A DNA stretch of 64,000 nucleotides from NCBI GenBank assembly GCA_963835735.1, contig CAWIGP010000007.1:596037-660036 (forward strand). Reading direction: 5' to 3'. This stretch comes from DASQMT01 sp963835735 (lineage in GTDB: Bacteria; Actinomycetota; Thermoleophilia; Solirubrobacterales; Solirubrobacteraceae). Position numbers and translations under genes: made by a program. This document shows, in pieces, positions 34,554-42,081 of this stretch. The notes under the pieces are model-generated. The model had not been told where the DNA came from and ran no database searches. It saw nothing but the letters and a program-made list of their open reading frames with translations. Position 1 is the first letter of the stretch; every line of letters begins with the position of its first letter.

Positions 34554-35248
34554 TGGACACGCCCCCGATCGTCTCGCAGGAGGAGTGGATCGCCGCGCGG
34601 GAGAAGCTGCTCGTGAAGGAGAAGGAGTACACGCGGGCCGGCGACGCGCTGGCCGCCGAGCGCCGCCGGATGCCGTGGATGGCGGTGGAGAAGGAGTACA
34701 CGTTCGACGGGCCGGATGGCCCGGCCAGCCTGCTCGACCTGTTCGACGGCCGCCGTCAGCTGGTCGTCTACCGCGCCTTCTACGCGCCGGACGTCACCAC
34801 TTACCCGGAGTCGGGCGGCGCGTACCCGGAGCGGGCCTGCGTCGGTTGCTCCTTCGTGGCCGACCAGGTCGCTCAGCCCGCCCACCTGAACGCGCGGAAC
34901 ACGACGCTCGCGTTCGCCTCGCGGGCCCCCCAGGCCGAGATCAAGGGCCTGAAGGAACGGATGGGCTGGGAGCTGATCCCCTGGTACTCGATCACGGACG
35001 ACTTCGACGCCGACTTCGGCGTGCGCGACTGGCACGGCCACAACTTCTTCGTCCGCGACGGCGAGAAGATCTTCCGCACCTACTTCACCGACGCCCGCGG
35101 CGACGAGGCGCTGGGCACCACCTGGAGCTACCTCGACAGGACCGCGCTCGGACGCCAGGAGCAGTGGGAGGACTCGCCGGAGGGCCACCCGCAGACCCCG
35201 CCCTACGGGTGGTGGAACTACCACGACGCGTATCCCAAGGCCTCGTGA
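34553..35248 (+). CDS. DUF899 family thioredoxin-like protein
   Basis: 231 residues. Family signatures are RMPWMAVEKEYTFDGPDG, then QLVVYRAFYAP, ERACVGCSFVADQV and SITDDFDADFGV. DUF899 proteins have a thioredoxin-like fold and often accompany ArsR and SRPBCC genes. Two cysteines (CVGC) sit where a redox site would be, but activity is unproven. The TGATG overlap couples it to the repressor. Confidence 0.9.
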   Translation: MDTPPIVSQEEWIAAREKLLVKEKEYTRAGDALAAERRRMPWMAVEKEYTFDGPDGPASLLDLFDGRRQLVVYRAFYAPDVTTYPESGGAYPERACVGCSFVADQVAQPAHLNARNTTLAFASRAPQAEIKGLKERMGWELIPWYSITDDFDADFGVRDWHGHNFFVRDGEKIFRTYFTDARGDEALGTTWSYLDRTALGRQEQWEDSPEGHPQTPPYGWWNYHDAYPKAS

Positions 35249-35376
35249 TCGCCCACGTCGGAGCTCTTCCGCTGGAGGAGATCCTGTCGTCCGTGGCCGG
35301 AGCGGGCGCAGGGCTCGTGCTGGCGCGCGCGTGGATAATGGACCACGTGCGACGCCGACGCGAGCCTGGCAATTGA
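35245..35376 (+). CDS. 43-residue single-span membrane peptide
   Basis: GTG 35245 overlaps the DUF899 stop (GTGA). The product is a short acidic start (VGALPLEEILSS), one hydrophobic helix (VAGAGAGLVLARAWIM) and a basic end (RRRREPGN). Its stop overlaps the TTG of the next gene (TTGA). Overlap on both sides is the main argument that it is translated. I recognise no named family. Confidence 0.65.
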   Translation: MIAHVGALPLEEILSSVAGAGAGLVLARAWIMDHVRRRREPGN

Positions 35377-35821
35377 ACGAAGACCACACGCTCCGCATCG
35401 AGCGCACCTACGAGGCGCCGGCCCAGGCGGTCTTCGACGCGTGGACCAGCGAAGAGGTGCTGCGGCGCTGGTTCCACGCCAGGTACGACTGGGAGACCAC
35501 CGAGGCGAGGTCGATCTGCGCGTGGGCGGCGACGTGCGGGTGGTGATGCGCGACCCGCACAAGGACGTCGAGTACGGCGGCGGCGGCCAGTACACCGAGA
35601 TCGAGCCTCCGAGACGCCTGGCGTTCACCTGGTTCTGGGACGGCAACGACAAGCGACAGCTGATCGAGCTCGACTTCGAGGAGACCGACGGGTTCACGAC
35701 CGTCCGCTTCACCCACAGCGGCCTCTGGGACGAGGAGGCCGTGCGCTCGCACGAGGACGGCTGGAGCACGTGCTTCGACAACCTGCAGCGCACGTTGCAG
35801 GCGGCTCAGCCAGGGCGATAA
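35373..35821 (+). CDS. SRPBCC/AHSA1-domain protein (frameshifted)
   Basis: About 149 residues with TTG start. Frame 3 gives the N-terminus (LRIERTYEAPAQAVFDAWTS, then RRWFHARYDW). From about 35507 frame 2 gives GGDVRVVMRDPHKD, YTEIEPPRRLAFTWFW and THSGLWDEEAVRSHEDGW. One missing base accounts for the break, unlike most breaks in this window, which are insertions. The family binds hydrophobic ligands in a helix-grip cavity. Its end overlaps the convergent DUF1772 gene by 16 bases. Confidence 0.82.
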
Positions 35822-36393
35822 CCGTCGGTGCGTTGTGGCTGCTCCGTTCGCGCCATGCGCCCGCGCAGGACGAGCGCCCAGGTGAGGCAGCCGAAGGCCG
35901 CCACCAATGCCAGCGTCCGGACGATGTTCCAGGCGACCCAGGGGGTCACGAAGTCGTCGCGCACTGCGGCGAGATTCTCAATGCCGGCGGGGTCACCCGC
36001 CTGCTTCAGATCCTCGTTGAGCGGGAAGTGGACGACGAAGGTGATGACGATCGTCACGCTGTAGAAGGCGAGGCCGGCGATGATCCAGGCGGCGGTCTTG
36101 GCTGAGCCGGAGCGGCGCGCCTGAAAGAGGGCGACTGCGGCGAGCGCCGGTGCAGCGAGCAGGGTCAAGGGGAAGGCCGGGTTGTCGATCATCTGCTGCA
36201 TCGCATCGACAAGCGTGCGGTCGTCGGCCGCGGTCAGGGCCGGCATGACGGCGACGTCGAAGGCGTAGAAGAGCCCCGCCAGCAGGCCCATGGCGATCAC
36301 GGCCGCGCCCAGCACGATGTCCGCGTTGCGGTCGGCGCGCGCCGGGGCGTCCACGGTGGGGCGGTTCTCCAGCGCTTGTTGTACGTAGTTCAT
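35806..36393 (-). CDS. DUF1772 membrane protein, second copy
   Basis: 195 residues, four membrane segments. It shares with the 30565 protein the stretches DDRTLVDAMQQMIDNP and FPLNEDLKQAGDP, and the end AAFGCLTWALVL. A soluble N-terminal tail of about 25 residues is extra. ATG 36393 is the first in-frame start. The NmrA-like gene (36430-37270) ends 36 bases upstream on the same strand, so they may share a transcript. Confidence 0.82.
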   Translation of the reverse strand: MNYVQQALENRPTVDAPARADRNADIVLGAAVIAMGLLAGLFYAFDVAVMPALTAADDRTLVDAMQQMIDNPAFPLTLLAAPALAAVALFQARRSGSAKTAAWIIAGLAFYSVTIVITFVVHFPLNEDLKQAGDPAGIENLAAVRDDFVTPWVAWNIVRTLALVAAFGCLTWALVLRGRMARTEQPQRTDGYRPG

Positions 36394-36429
36394 GTCGATT
36401 CCTTTCTCGGTCTCCGGATCCGGACGATG

Positions 36430-37270
36430 TCAAGCGACCCGCGTGGGGGTCGGGGACCACACGCGAGTGGCGGCCGCGTCGCGTGCGTAGTCGCCGAAGT
36501 CCCGCGGCTCGCGGCCCAGGGCGCGCCGAACGCCGTCGGCCAGGTAGGCGTTGCGGCCGTCCAGGACCTCGGCGAACAGGTACGTCAGCAGCTCGATGAC
36601 GTCGCCGGGCACGCCCTGCTCGGCGGCGGTCGCCGCGTAGTCGTCGATCGAGACCGGCACGTAGCGGATCTCACGGCCGGCCGCCTGACCGATCTCGTCC
36701 ACCGCGTCCGCGAACGTCAGCAGTCGGGGCCCGGTGAGTTCGTAGAGCTCACCGATGTGCCGGTCATCGGTGAGCGCCGCAACCGCGACGTCGGCGATGT
36801 CATCGACGTCGACGAACGGTTCGGGCACCTCGCCGGCGGGCAGCGCCAGTTCGCCGCTGAGGATCTCCTCGAGCCAGAAGTTCTCGCTGAAGTTCTGCGC
36901 GAACCAGGTCGAGCGCAGGATCGTCAGCTCGGCGCCTGAGTCGCGCGCCGCCTGCTCCGACTCGCTCGGCCTCGGCCTCGCCACGACCCGACAGCAGCAC
37001 GAGGCGCCGTGCGCCGCTCTTCACTGCCAGGTCGGCGAACGAGCGGACCGTCTCGGCCGCTCCCGGGACCGCGTCCAGGTAGTGCGAGACGTACACGCGC
37101 TCCACGCCGTCGAGCGCCGGCGCCCACGTCGACTGGTCGTCCCAGTCGAACGGCGGCTCGCCGGATCGCGAACCGACGCGAACCGTAATCCCACGCGCGG
37201 CGAGGCGCTCGACCACCCGGCGGCCGGTCTTGCCGGTACCGCCGAGAACGAGTGTCGGCTTGGGGGCCAT
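36430..37270 (-). CDS. NmrA-like NAD(P)-binding protein (frameshifted)
   Basis: About 279 residues after repair. The N-terminal Rossmann motif is LVLGGTGKTGRRVVERL; the first frame ends near LLSGRGEAEAE. One extra base near 36965 moves the rest to SEQAARDSGAELTILRSTWF, FVDVDDIADVAVAAL and GELYELTGPRLLTF. This is the NmrA/NAD(P)H:quinone-reductase-like branch of extended SDR proteins. ATG 37270 has AAAGGAG upstream. It is divergent from a TetR gene with a clear operator between them. Confidence 0.85.
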
Positions 37271-37301
37271 TGGATGCTCCTTTGAGTCAGGTGCACTGTA
37301 C

Positions 37302-37322
37302 ATCTAGATCAAGAGTCTAGAT
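37302..37322. promoter_or_regulatory. TetR-type operator between NmrA-like and tetR genes
   Basis: ATCTAGA (37302-37308) and TCTAGAT (37316-37322) form a perfect inverted repeat with 7 bases between; TCTAGATCA also occurs twice directly, 12 bases apart. TACAGT, a possible -10 for the NmrA-like gene, lies next to it on the minus strand. Confidence 0.65.
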
Positions 37323-37366
37323 CATCCGTCAAATTGCGAGGCACGGCGGCTATGCTGTCCAGCGTC

Positions 37367-37969
37367 ATGGCCACGCGTCGCTACACACGAAGGCGGTCCA
37401 GCGCGAAGAGCGTCGACAGCGTTCTCGACGCCGCCGAGCGCCTGAGCAGAGAGGGCGAATTCCACTCCGCGACCGTGGAGGCGCTCGCGGAGGAGGCGGG
37501 GATCTCGCGGGCGACGGTCTTCAACCGCTTCGGCTCGAAGCTCGGGGTGCTGGAGGCGCTCGTCGAACGCTGCTTCACCGGCCCGGAGATGCGGGCGATC
37601 AGGGAGGCGCTCGAGCTGGAGGACCCGGTCGCGGCCCTCGAGGCGATGATCGAGCCCTCCTGCGCGCTCTGGGAGGCCAAGGGCTTCGTCGTCGAGCAGC
37701 TCTACGCGATCGTCGTCCTGGAGCCCGGCGCAGCGGCTCTCATCGACGAGATCGAGGCGGACCAGCGCGCCGGCCTCCAGGGCCTCACGCGGCGCCTGGC
37801 CCGGGCCGGCCGGCTTCGCCCCGGGCTCGGCGAGGCGCGAGTGGCCGCGACGCTGCACATGCTCACCAGCCTCGAGTCGTTCCTACGCCTGCGGCGCGCC
37901 TATGGCCTCTCCCTGCGCCAGACCCGCGTGACGATCGCCGAGCTGGCGCTCACGCTGCTCCGCGACTGA
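37367..37969 (+). CDS. TetR-family regulator
   Basis: 200 residues from ATG 37367. The N-terminal helix-turn-helix is at about residues 15-55 (SVLDAAERLSREGEFHSATV, then AGISRATVFNRFGSKLGVLE). The C-terminal ligand domain has no further recognisable signature. An upstream ATG at 37334 would add 11 residues. It probably represses the divergent NmrA-like gene through the 37302-37322 repeat. Confidence 0.9.
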   Translation: MATRRYTRRRSSAKSVDSVLDAAERLSREGEFHSATVEALAEEAGISRATVFNRFGSKLGVLEALVERCFTGPEMRAIREALELEDPVAALEAMIEPSCALWEAKGFVVEQLYAIVVLEPGAAALIDEIEADQRAGLQGLTRRLARAGRLRPGLGEARVAATLHMLTSLESFLRLRRAYGLSLRQTRVTIAELALTLLRD

Positions 37970-38004
37970 GGTGGCCGAGGGCCTCCTCCTTCGATCCACC
38001 CGAG

Positions 38005-38613
38005 CTACCTCTCGATATCGCGTCGGATGAACGGCGCCGGGAACGGGAAGTTGGCGTCGCCGTCGACGAGCGTATTGCCGTCGAAGACGATCGTCGCCGT
38101 CGCGGTCGCCGGGCGCTCCTTGCGCTTCGAGCCGGGCCCGTTGACTGTGGTCACGATCGGTCCTGTCCCGGTCCAGCGGGCGTCGACCGAAACCGTGTGC
38201 AGCCCGCCGCGATTGTCGCGCACGTTGGCGAACGTGCCGCTGACACTCACGTTTTCGAGGTTGCGGGCGAATTGCGTCGGCGCCGGCTGTAGCAAGCCCC
38301 AACTGAAGGTCCCGTCCGGGCACTGGCCCACGAAGCCGACCCTGAGGGGCGGATTGGGGTCGGGCGTCGTCCCCGCCTCGATGAAGTTGTCCGTCTCCAC
38401 GATCAGGCGGCCGTCGGCGGCCGTGGTGCCATCGGGGCACTGGAACGGGATCGACCAGCGGGCGGAGGCAACTTCCTCTTCGAAGCCGTTCGCGGCCGAT
38501 GCGACGGCCGGCACGACAAGCAACGCCAGCGCGGCGAGCAGGGAACCGACGTACCCGCACAGCCGGGAAGGGCGATGGGCGGATCGGCCTCGCGGCAACC
38601 GCAGACCACGCAT
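38005..38613 (-). CDS. Secreted protein of unknown function
   Basis: 202 residues with a long signal peptide (about residues 18-45, ending VASA). The mature part has two CPDGT motifs (FQCPDGTTAADGRL and GQCPDGTFSWGL) and is rich in beta-type sequence (VSVSGTFANVRDN; WTGTGPIVTTVNGPG). ATG 38613 has an ideal AAGGAGG ribosome site 8 bases upstream. Similar proteins are frequent in Solirubrobacterales genomes; function is unknown. Confidence 0.72.
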   Translation of the reverse strand: MRGLRLPRGRSAHRPSRLCGYVGSLLAALALLVVPAVASAANGFEEEVASARWSIPFQCPDGTTAADGRLIVETDNFIEAGTTPDPNPPLRVGFVGQCPDGTFSWGLLQPAPTQFARNLENVSVSGTFANVRDNRGGLHTVSVDARWTGTGPIVTTVNGPGSKRKERPATATATIVFDGNTLVDGDANFPFPAPFIRRDIER

Positions 38614-38821
38614 GAGCGACCTCCTTGAGGGGTGGAGCCGTTGACAGGACCGTCCGGCGTTGAGCGACACCGGCACACGAGAAACTCGCCCCAGAGGGCT
38701 ACGCACGGCGACCGGCATCGGATCGAGCGCGGGCACCTCGCCGTACTTGCGTCCCCGGCCACTGCGCTCCGGCGCGCTGGGCGGCGGATCTCGGTCGGTC
38801 CGATTCTGGGACGATTCAACT

Positions 38822-39280
38822 GTGAGCGATGCGGTGCGCGTGCGGCGGCTGAGGGACGACGATCGCGCGGCTTGGGAGGAGCTGTGGGTCGGATACCTGC
38901 GCTTTTATCGCGCGAACGTGAGCGCCGCAGTCTCCGAAGCCACGTTCGCCCGGCTGCGCGATGAGCAGGACGGCATGCTCGGCCTTGTCGCCTGCGACCA
39001 GAACGACCGCCCGACCGGGCTCGCGCACCTCGTCTTTCATCCGTCCACCTGGAGCGCCACGGGCTATTGCTACCTCGAGGACCTCTACGTAGCGCCCGAC
39101 GCGCGCGGCGACGGCGTCGCGCGCGCGCTCTTCGACGCCGTCTACGCGGCTGCGCACGACCGCGGGGCCGACCGGGTCTACTGGCAGACCCAGCAGTACA
39201 ACGGAGCCGCGCGCTCGCTGTATGACAGCGTCGGACGACTGACGTCGTTCATCGTCTACGAGCACGACCTCGGCTCGTAA
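38822..39280 (+). CDS. GNAT-family N-acetyltransferase
   Basis: 152 residues. The acetyl-CoA-binding motif is YLEDLYVAPDARGDGVARAL, followed by QTQQYNGAARSLYDSVG, both typical of GNAT enzymes. GTG 38822 fits the usual start of the fold; an upstream in-frame ATG at 38660 would add an unlikely basic extension. The substrate is unknown. The 208 bases before it hold no other gene I can see. Confidence 0.9.
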   Translation: MSDAVRVRRLRDDDRAAWEELWVGYLRFYRANVSAAVSEATFARLRDEQDGMLGLVACDQNDRPTGLAHLVFHPSTWSATGYCYLEDLYVAPDARGDGVARALFDAVYAAAHDRGADRVYWQTQQYNGAARSLYDSVGRLTSFIVYEHDLGS

Positions 39281-39309
39281 TCGATGCCGGACGGCGGGAT
39301 ACTGCTCAC

Positions 39310-39816
39310 ATGGATGCTCGGTCAGACGGAGAGTCGGCGACGACCGCCGAGCGCGACGGATCTGACTGGCGTCTGGACGGGGTTCGCGTGGTGCATGGCG
39401 ACGAGCTGGACGAGAACACGCCGCAAACACCAGGAATGAACCGCGCCGCGGCGATCACGGCCGCTCGAGCGGGGGCCGAGAAGCTCTGGGCAGGGACTGT
39501 CGTCATCGATCCAGACGCCAAGACCGGCGCGCATCATCACGGTCCGTTGGAGAGTGTCATCTACGTCGTCAGCGGCCGGGCGCGGATGCGGTGGGGCGAG
39601 CGGCTCGAGTTCATGGCCGAGGCGGGCCCCGGCGATTTCATCTACGTCCCGCCGTTCGTTCCCCACCAGGAGATCAACGCGCGGCCAGACGCCTCACTGT
39701 CGTGCGTGGTCGTACGCAGCGGCCAGGAACCGGTTGTCGTAAACCTCGATCTGCCCGCCGTCGAGCCCAACCCCGAACAGGTGCACTGGGTCGACGACAT
39801 CCACCGGAAACCCTGA
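39310..39816 (+). CDS. Cupin-domain protein
   Basis: 168 residues. Both cupin motifs are visible: GAHHHGPLESVIYVVSGRA with the metal-binding histidines, and GDFIYVPPFVPHQEIN. These small metal-binding proteins include dioxygenases and sugar-binding proteins; substrate unknown. GATACT (39298-39303) is 6 bases before ATG 39310, so the message may be leaderless. Confidence 0.88.
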   Translation: MDARSDGESATTAERDGSDWRLDGVRVVHGDELDENTPQTPGMNRAAAITAARAGAEKLWAGTVVIDPDAKTGAHHHGPLESVIYVVSGRARMRWGERLEFMAEAGPGDFIYVPPFVPHQEINARPDASLSCVVVRSGQEPVVVNLDLPAVEPNPEQVHWVDDIHRKP

Positions 39817-39993
39817 GCTCAACCGCACGGCTTCACAGCCGCCGTGGTGCGGGGACCGGAATCGTCGCGGTTGTCGGGTGCAGAAGCGCCACGTTGCGTG
39901 CCGGGATCATCTGACTCGAGGACGGGTGCGCACACGCGGTCAATGGCTCGCGAGCCGTATCCATCCCTCACCCAAACCGATGGGAGTTCCACG

Positions 39994-40257
39994 ATGACCG
40001 TCAAACGACAGCGAGTGCGCAAGGCGGTGGCGGCCTTGTTCGCCGGCGCCCTGCTGGCCGGTGGGGCTGCGGCCGCCGTGCCGGCCCACGCCCAGGCCGC
40101 AGCAGACCCCGGCGTGTGCCAGATGGGTATCAGCCTCGCGCAGGGCTACTGGGACAGGGGAGACATCAGGACGGGCAATGACATCATCTGGAACCTGGTC
40201 CGCATGGGCTGCGCCGGGGACGGGGCCGCGCCCGCGGCTCCCGCCCTCGCGGAGTGA
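39994..40257 (+). CDS. Small secreted protein
   Basis: 87 residues. A basic start (TVKRQRVRKAV) and a long hydrophobic signal (ALFAGALLAGGAAAAVPAHA) leave a mature peptide of about 55 residues. It has two cysteines (GVCQMG and RMGCAG) that could form one disulfide. ATG 39994 is preceded by GGGAG. No family recognised. The 177 bases upstream hold no gene. Confidence 0.6.
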   Translation: MTVKRQRVRKAVAALFAGALLAGGAAAAVPAHAQAAADPGVCQMGISLAQGYWDRGDIRTGNDIIWNLVRMGCAGDGAAPAAPALAE

Positions 40258-40342
40258 TTTGCCGACCGGCCGGAGGGTGCGAGCCGAGCATCAGCGCGCA
40301 TGCCATCGAGTGACCGGCGGCGGTCCCCGCCCTGTGTTCTGT

Positions 40343-40564
40343 TCAGCTCAACTTGTCCCGCGGCGCCCGCCGGCGGCCCCGCAGCCAGCGCGGCATCGGC
40401 ACCGGCTCGAGGATCGAGTCGGTAAACACGTTGTGTTGTGCGGCCAGATCCTCTCGGTTCGGCCGCTCCTCGGTGTCTAGGAATTCCTGCCACGGCGGCT
40501 TGGTCGGCTTGGTCGTCTCTTGCGGTGGAGGCGCCGGCGCCGGGCGCTGCTTCCTGAGTCTCAT
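40343..40564 (-). CDS. Small hypothetical protein
   Basis: 73 residues from ATG 40564, with GAAGGG seven bases upstream. Basic Pro-rich start (RLRKQRPAPAPPPQE), then KPPWQEFLDTEERPNREDLA and a basic end. No family recognised. It is in frame with, and directly downstream of, the gene fragment at 40622-40735, so the two could also be read as one 130-residue protein. Confidence 0.5.
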   Translation of the reverse strand: MRLRKQRPAPAPPPQETTKPTKPPWQEFLDTEERPNREDLAAQHNVFTDSILEPVPMPRWLRGRRRAPRDKLS

Positions 40565-40621
40565 GCGTATCCCTTCGGGCGGTCGCGGAAGGCGACTGTC
40601 CCTAGTGCCGACACTACGCCG

Positions 40622-40735
40622 GTCGGAAGCGGAAAGCCAGGTGCGTCGCGCTTCTTGGGCGTCATCGACGGAGTCGAACTCCAGAACGATGAATACGTGG
40701 TTCGGGTCGTCGACGCCGCGAAGCACGTGCTGCAC
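40622..40735 (-). pseudogene. Fragment of a small dimeric alpha-beta barrel-like protein
   Basis: The stretch VQHVLRGVDDPNHVFIVLEF followed by DSVDDAQEARR resembles the second half of short stress-response/monooxygenase-like proteins, which normally have a further 40 residues before it. Here the frame begins with a GTG 11 bases after the methyltransferase stop, so the first half is missing. It is either a remnant or a short gene of its own. Confidence 0.45.
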
Positions 40736-40746
40736 TCTTGCCTCGG

Positions 40747-41571
40747 TCAGGCGCTCGCGATGAGGTAGCGGTACTCGTCCTCGATACGCACGCCGCCGCT
40801 CGCGGTGATCAGCGGGCGCACGCCCTCGCTGAGCGCGTCGCGGACACGTGGCTCGTCCGCGCTTCGCGCCGCCCTCACAATCGAGCCATGGGCCAGGTAG
40901 CCGCGAAGCAGCGTGTCCAGGTCCGGGTACTCCTCCACGACCTCTAGGTAGCCGGCCTCCCGCGGCTCAAGCCCCGCCTGCTGAGCGAGCGACTCGAGCA
41001 CGCCCTCCTCGTGGAGGACTGGGCCACTCTCCTCCTCGTCGGGCTCCGAGGGCAGCACCTGTCCGAGCGCCGCGAACATCGGCGTCGACTCGCATTGCTC
41101 CGGGCGCCCGAAGACCGTCATCGCGACCTCACCGCCCGGACGCGCGACCCTGCGCGCCTCGCGCAGGGCGCCCACCAGGTCGGCGGCGAAGAAGAACGAG
41201 TTGAAGCCCGTGACGACGTCGAACGAGTCATCCGACCAGGGGAGGACCTGCATGTCGCCGACGCGGAAGTCGCCGCCGCGGGTTCGCTCCCTCGCAATCT
41301 CGACCAAGGGGCCGGTCGCGTCGATGCCCGACACACGCGCACCCCGGTCGGCCGCGATCCGGCAGAAGCGCCCGGCGCCGCAGCCGACGTCCAGCAAGTC
41401 GGTCCCAGCCTCGACGCTGAGCCGCTCGAGCACCTGCCGGTAGAGCGGGATGCCCCATCCGTTCCACCCCTCCATCACCTCGGCCCAGTCGCGGGCGCGC
41501 TCCGCCCAAAGGTCGCCCTGCGTCGTGGCCGAGCCCCCGGCCTGGTCGACCGTGTCGTCTTTGCCACCCAT
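40747..41571 (-). CDS. SAM-dependent methyltransferase
   Basis: 274 residues. Motif I is LLDVGCGAGRFCRIAADRGA, followed by an acidic residue in SGIDATG and by DMQVLPWSDDSFDVVTGFNS (motif II region), the class I methyltransferase fold of the UbiE/Methyltransf_11 type. ATG 41571 has GAGGGGGG upstream. It is divergent from the SRPBCC remnant at 41647. Substrate unknown. Confidence 0.9.
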   Translation of the reverse strand: MGGKDDTVDQAGGSATTQGDLWAERARDWAEVMEGWNGWGIPLYRQVLERLSVEAGTDLLDVGCGAGRFCRIAADRGARVSGIDATGPLVEIARERTRGGDFRVGDMQVLPWSDDSFDVVTGFNSFFFAADLVGALREARRVARPGGEVAMTVFGRPEQCESTPMFAALGQVLPSEPDEEESGPVLHEEGVLESLAQQAGLEPREAGYLEVVEEYPDLDTLLRGYLAHGSIVRAARSADEPRVRDALSEGVRPLITASGGVRIEDEYRYLIASA

Positions 41572-41646
41572 ATTCGCCCCCCTCGTTCTCGCTACGGCAT
41601 TCCACGTGGATCGGACCTTGATGTCTTCCGGTGTAATACTCGCGAC

Positions 41647-42072
41647 CTGCGAGAGCTGCGTTCGGAGATCGAGATCGACGCGCCGCCGGAGCGTGTGTGG
41701 GCGGTCGTGACCGATTTCGCCGCCTTCCCCAAGTGGAATCCGTTTCATCCGCCGGATCAGCGGCGAGCTGCGCGAGGGCGCGAGGCTTGAGGTGCGAATC
41801 GAGCCGCCGGGAGCGCGGGCGAGTACGTTCAAGCCCACCGTCCGGGCCGTCGAGCCGAATCGGGAGCTGCGCTGGCTGGGTCGCCTGCTCGTACCCGGCA
41901 TCTTCGACGGGGAGCACAGCCTCCTGATCGAGCCACGAGAGGGTGGCCGCAGCCACTTCGTTCAGTCGGAGCGCTTCAGTGGCTTCCTTGTCGGGTTCGT
42001 CAAGGGCACGCTGGCGACCGGGCGCTCCGCACGTCGATCAGCAGGAGCGAATCCGCGGCCAGCGCTCGATAA
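41647..42072 (+). pseudogene. SRPBCC (polyketide cyclase-like) gene, broken
   Basis: The N-terminus RELRSEIEIDAPPERVWAVV is in frame 1 from a CTG at 41647, six bases after AATACT. An extra T near 41740 moves the match to frame 2 (VRIEPPGARASTFKPTVRAV, DGEHSLLIEPREGG, SGFLVGFVKGTLA). After about 42022 the expected C-terminal helix is mostly missing: about 30 bases seem lost before ALRTSISRS and a stop at 42072. Two lesions plus the missing helix suggest real damage rather than only a base error. Confidence 0.6.
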
Positions 42073-42081
42073 TCCCTCGCG

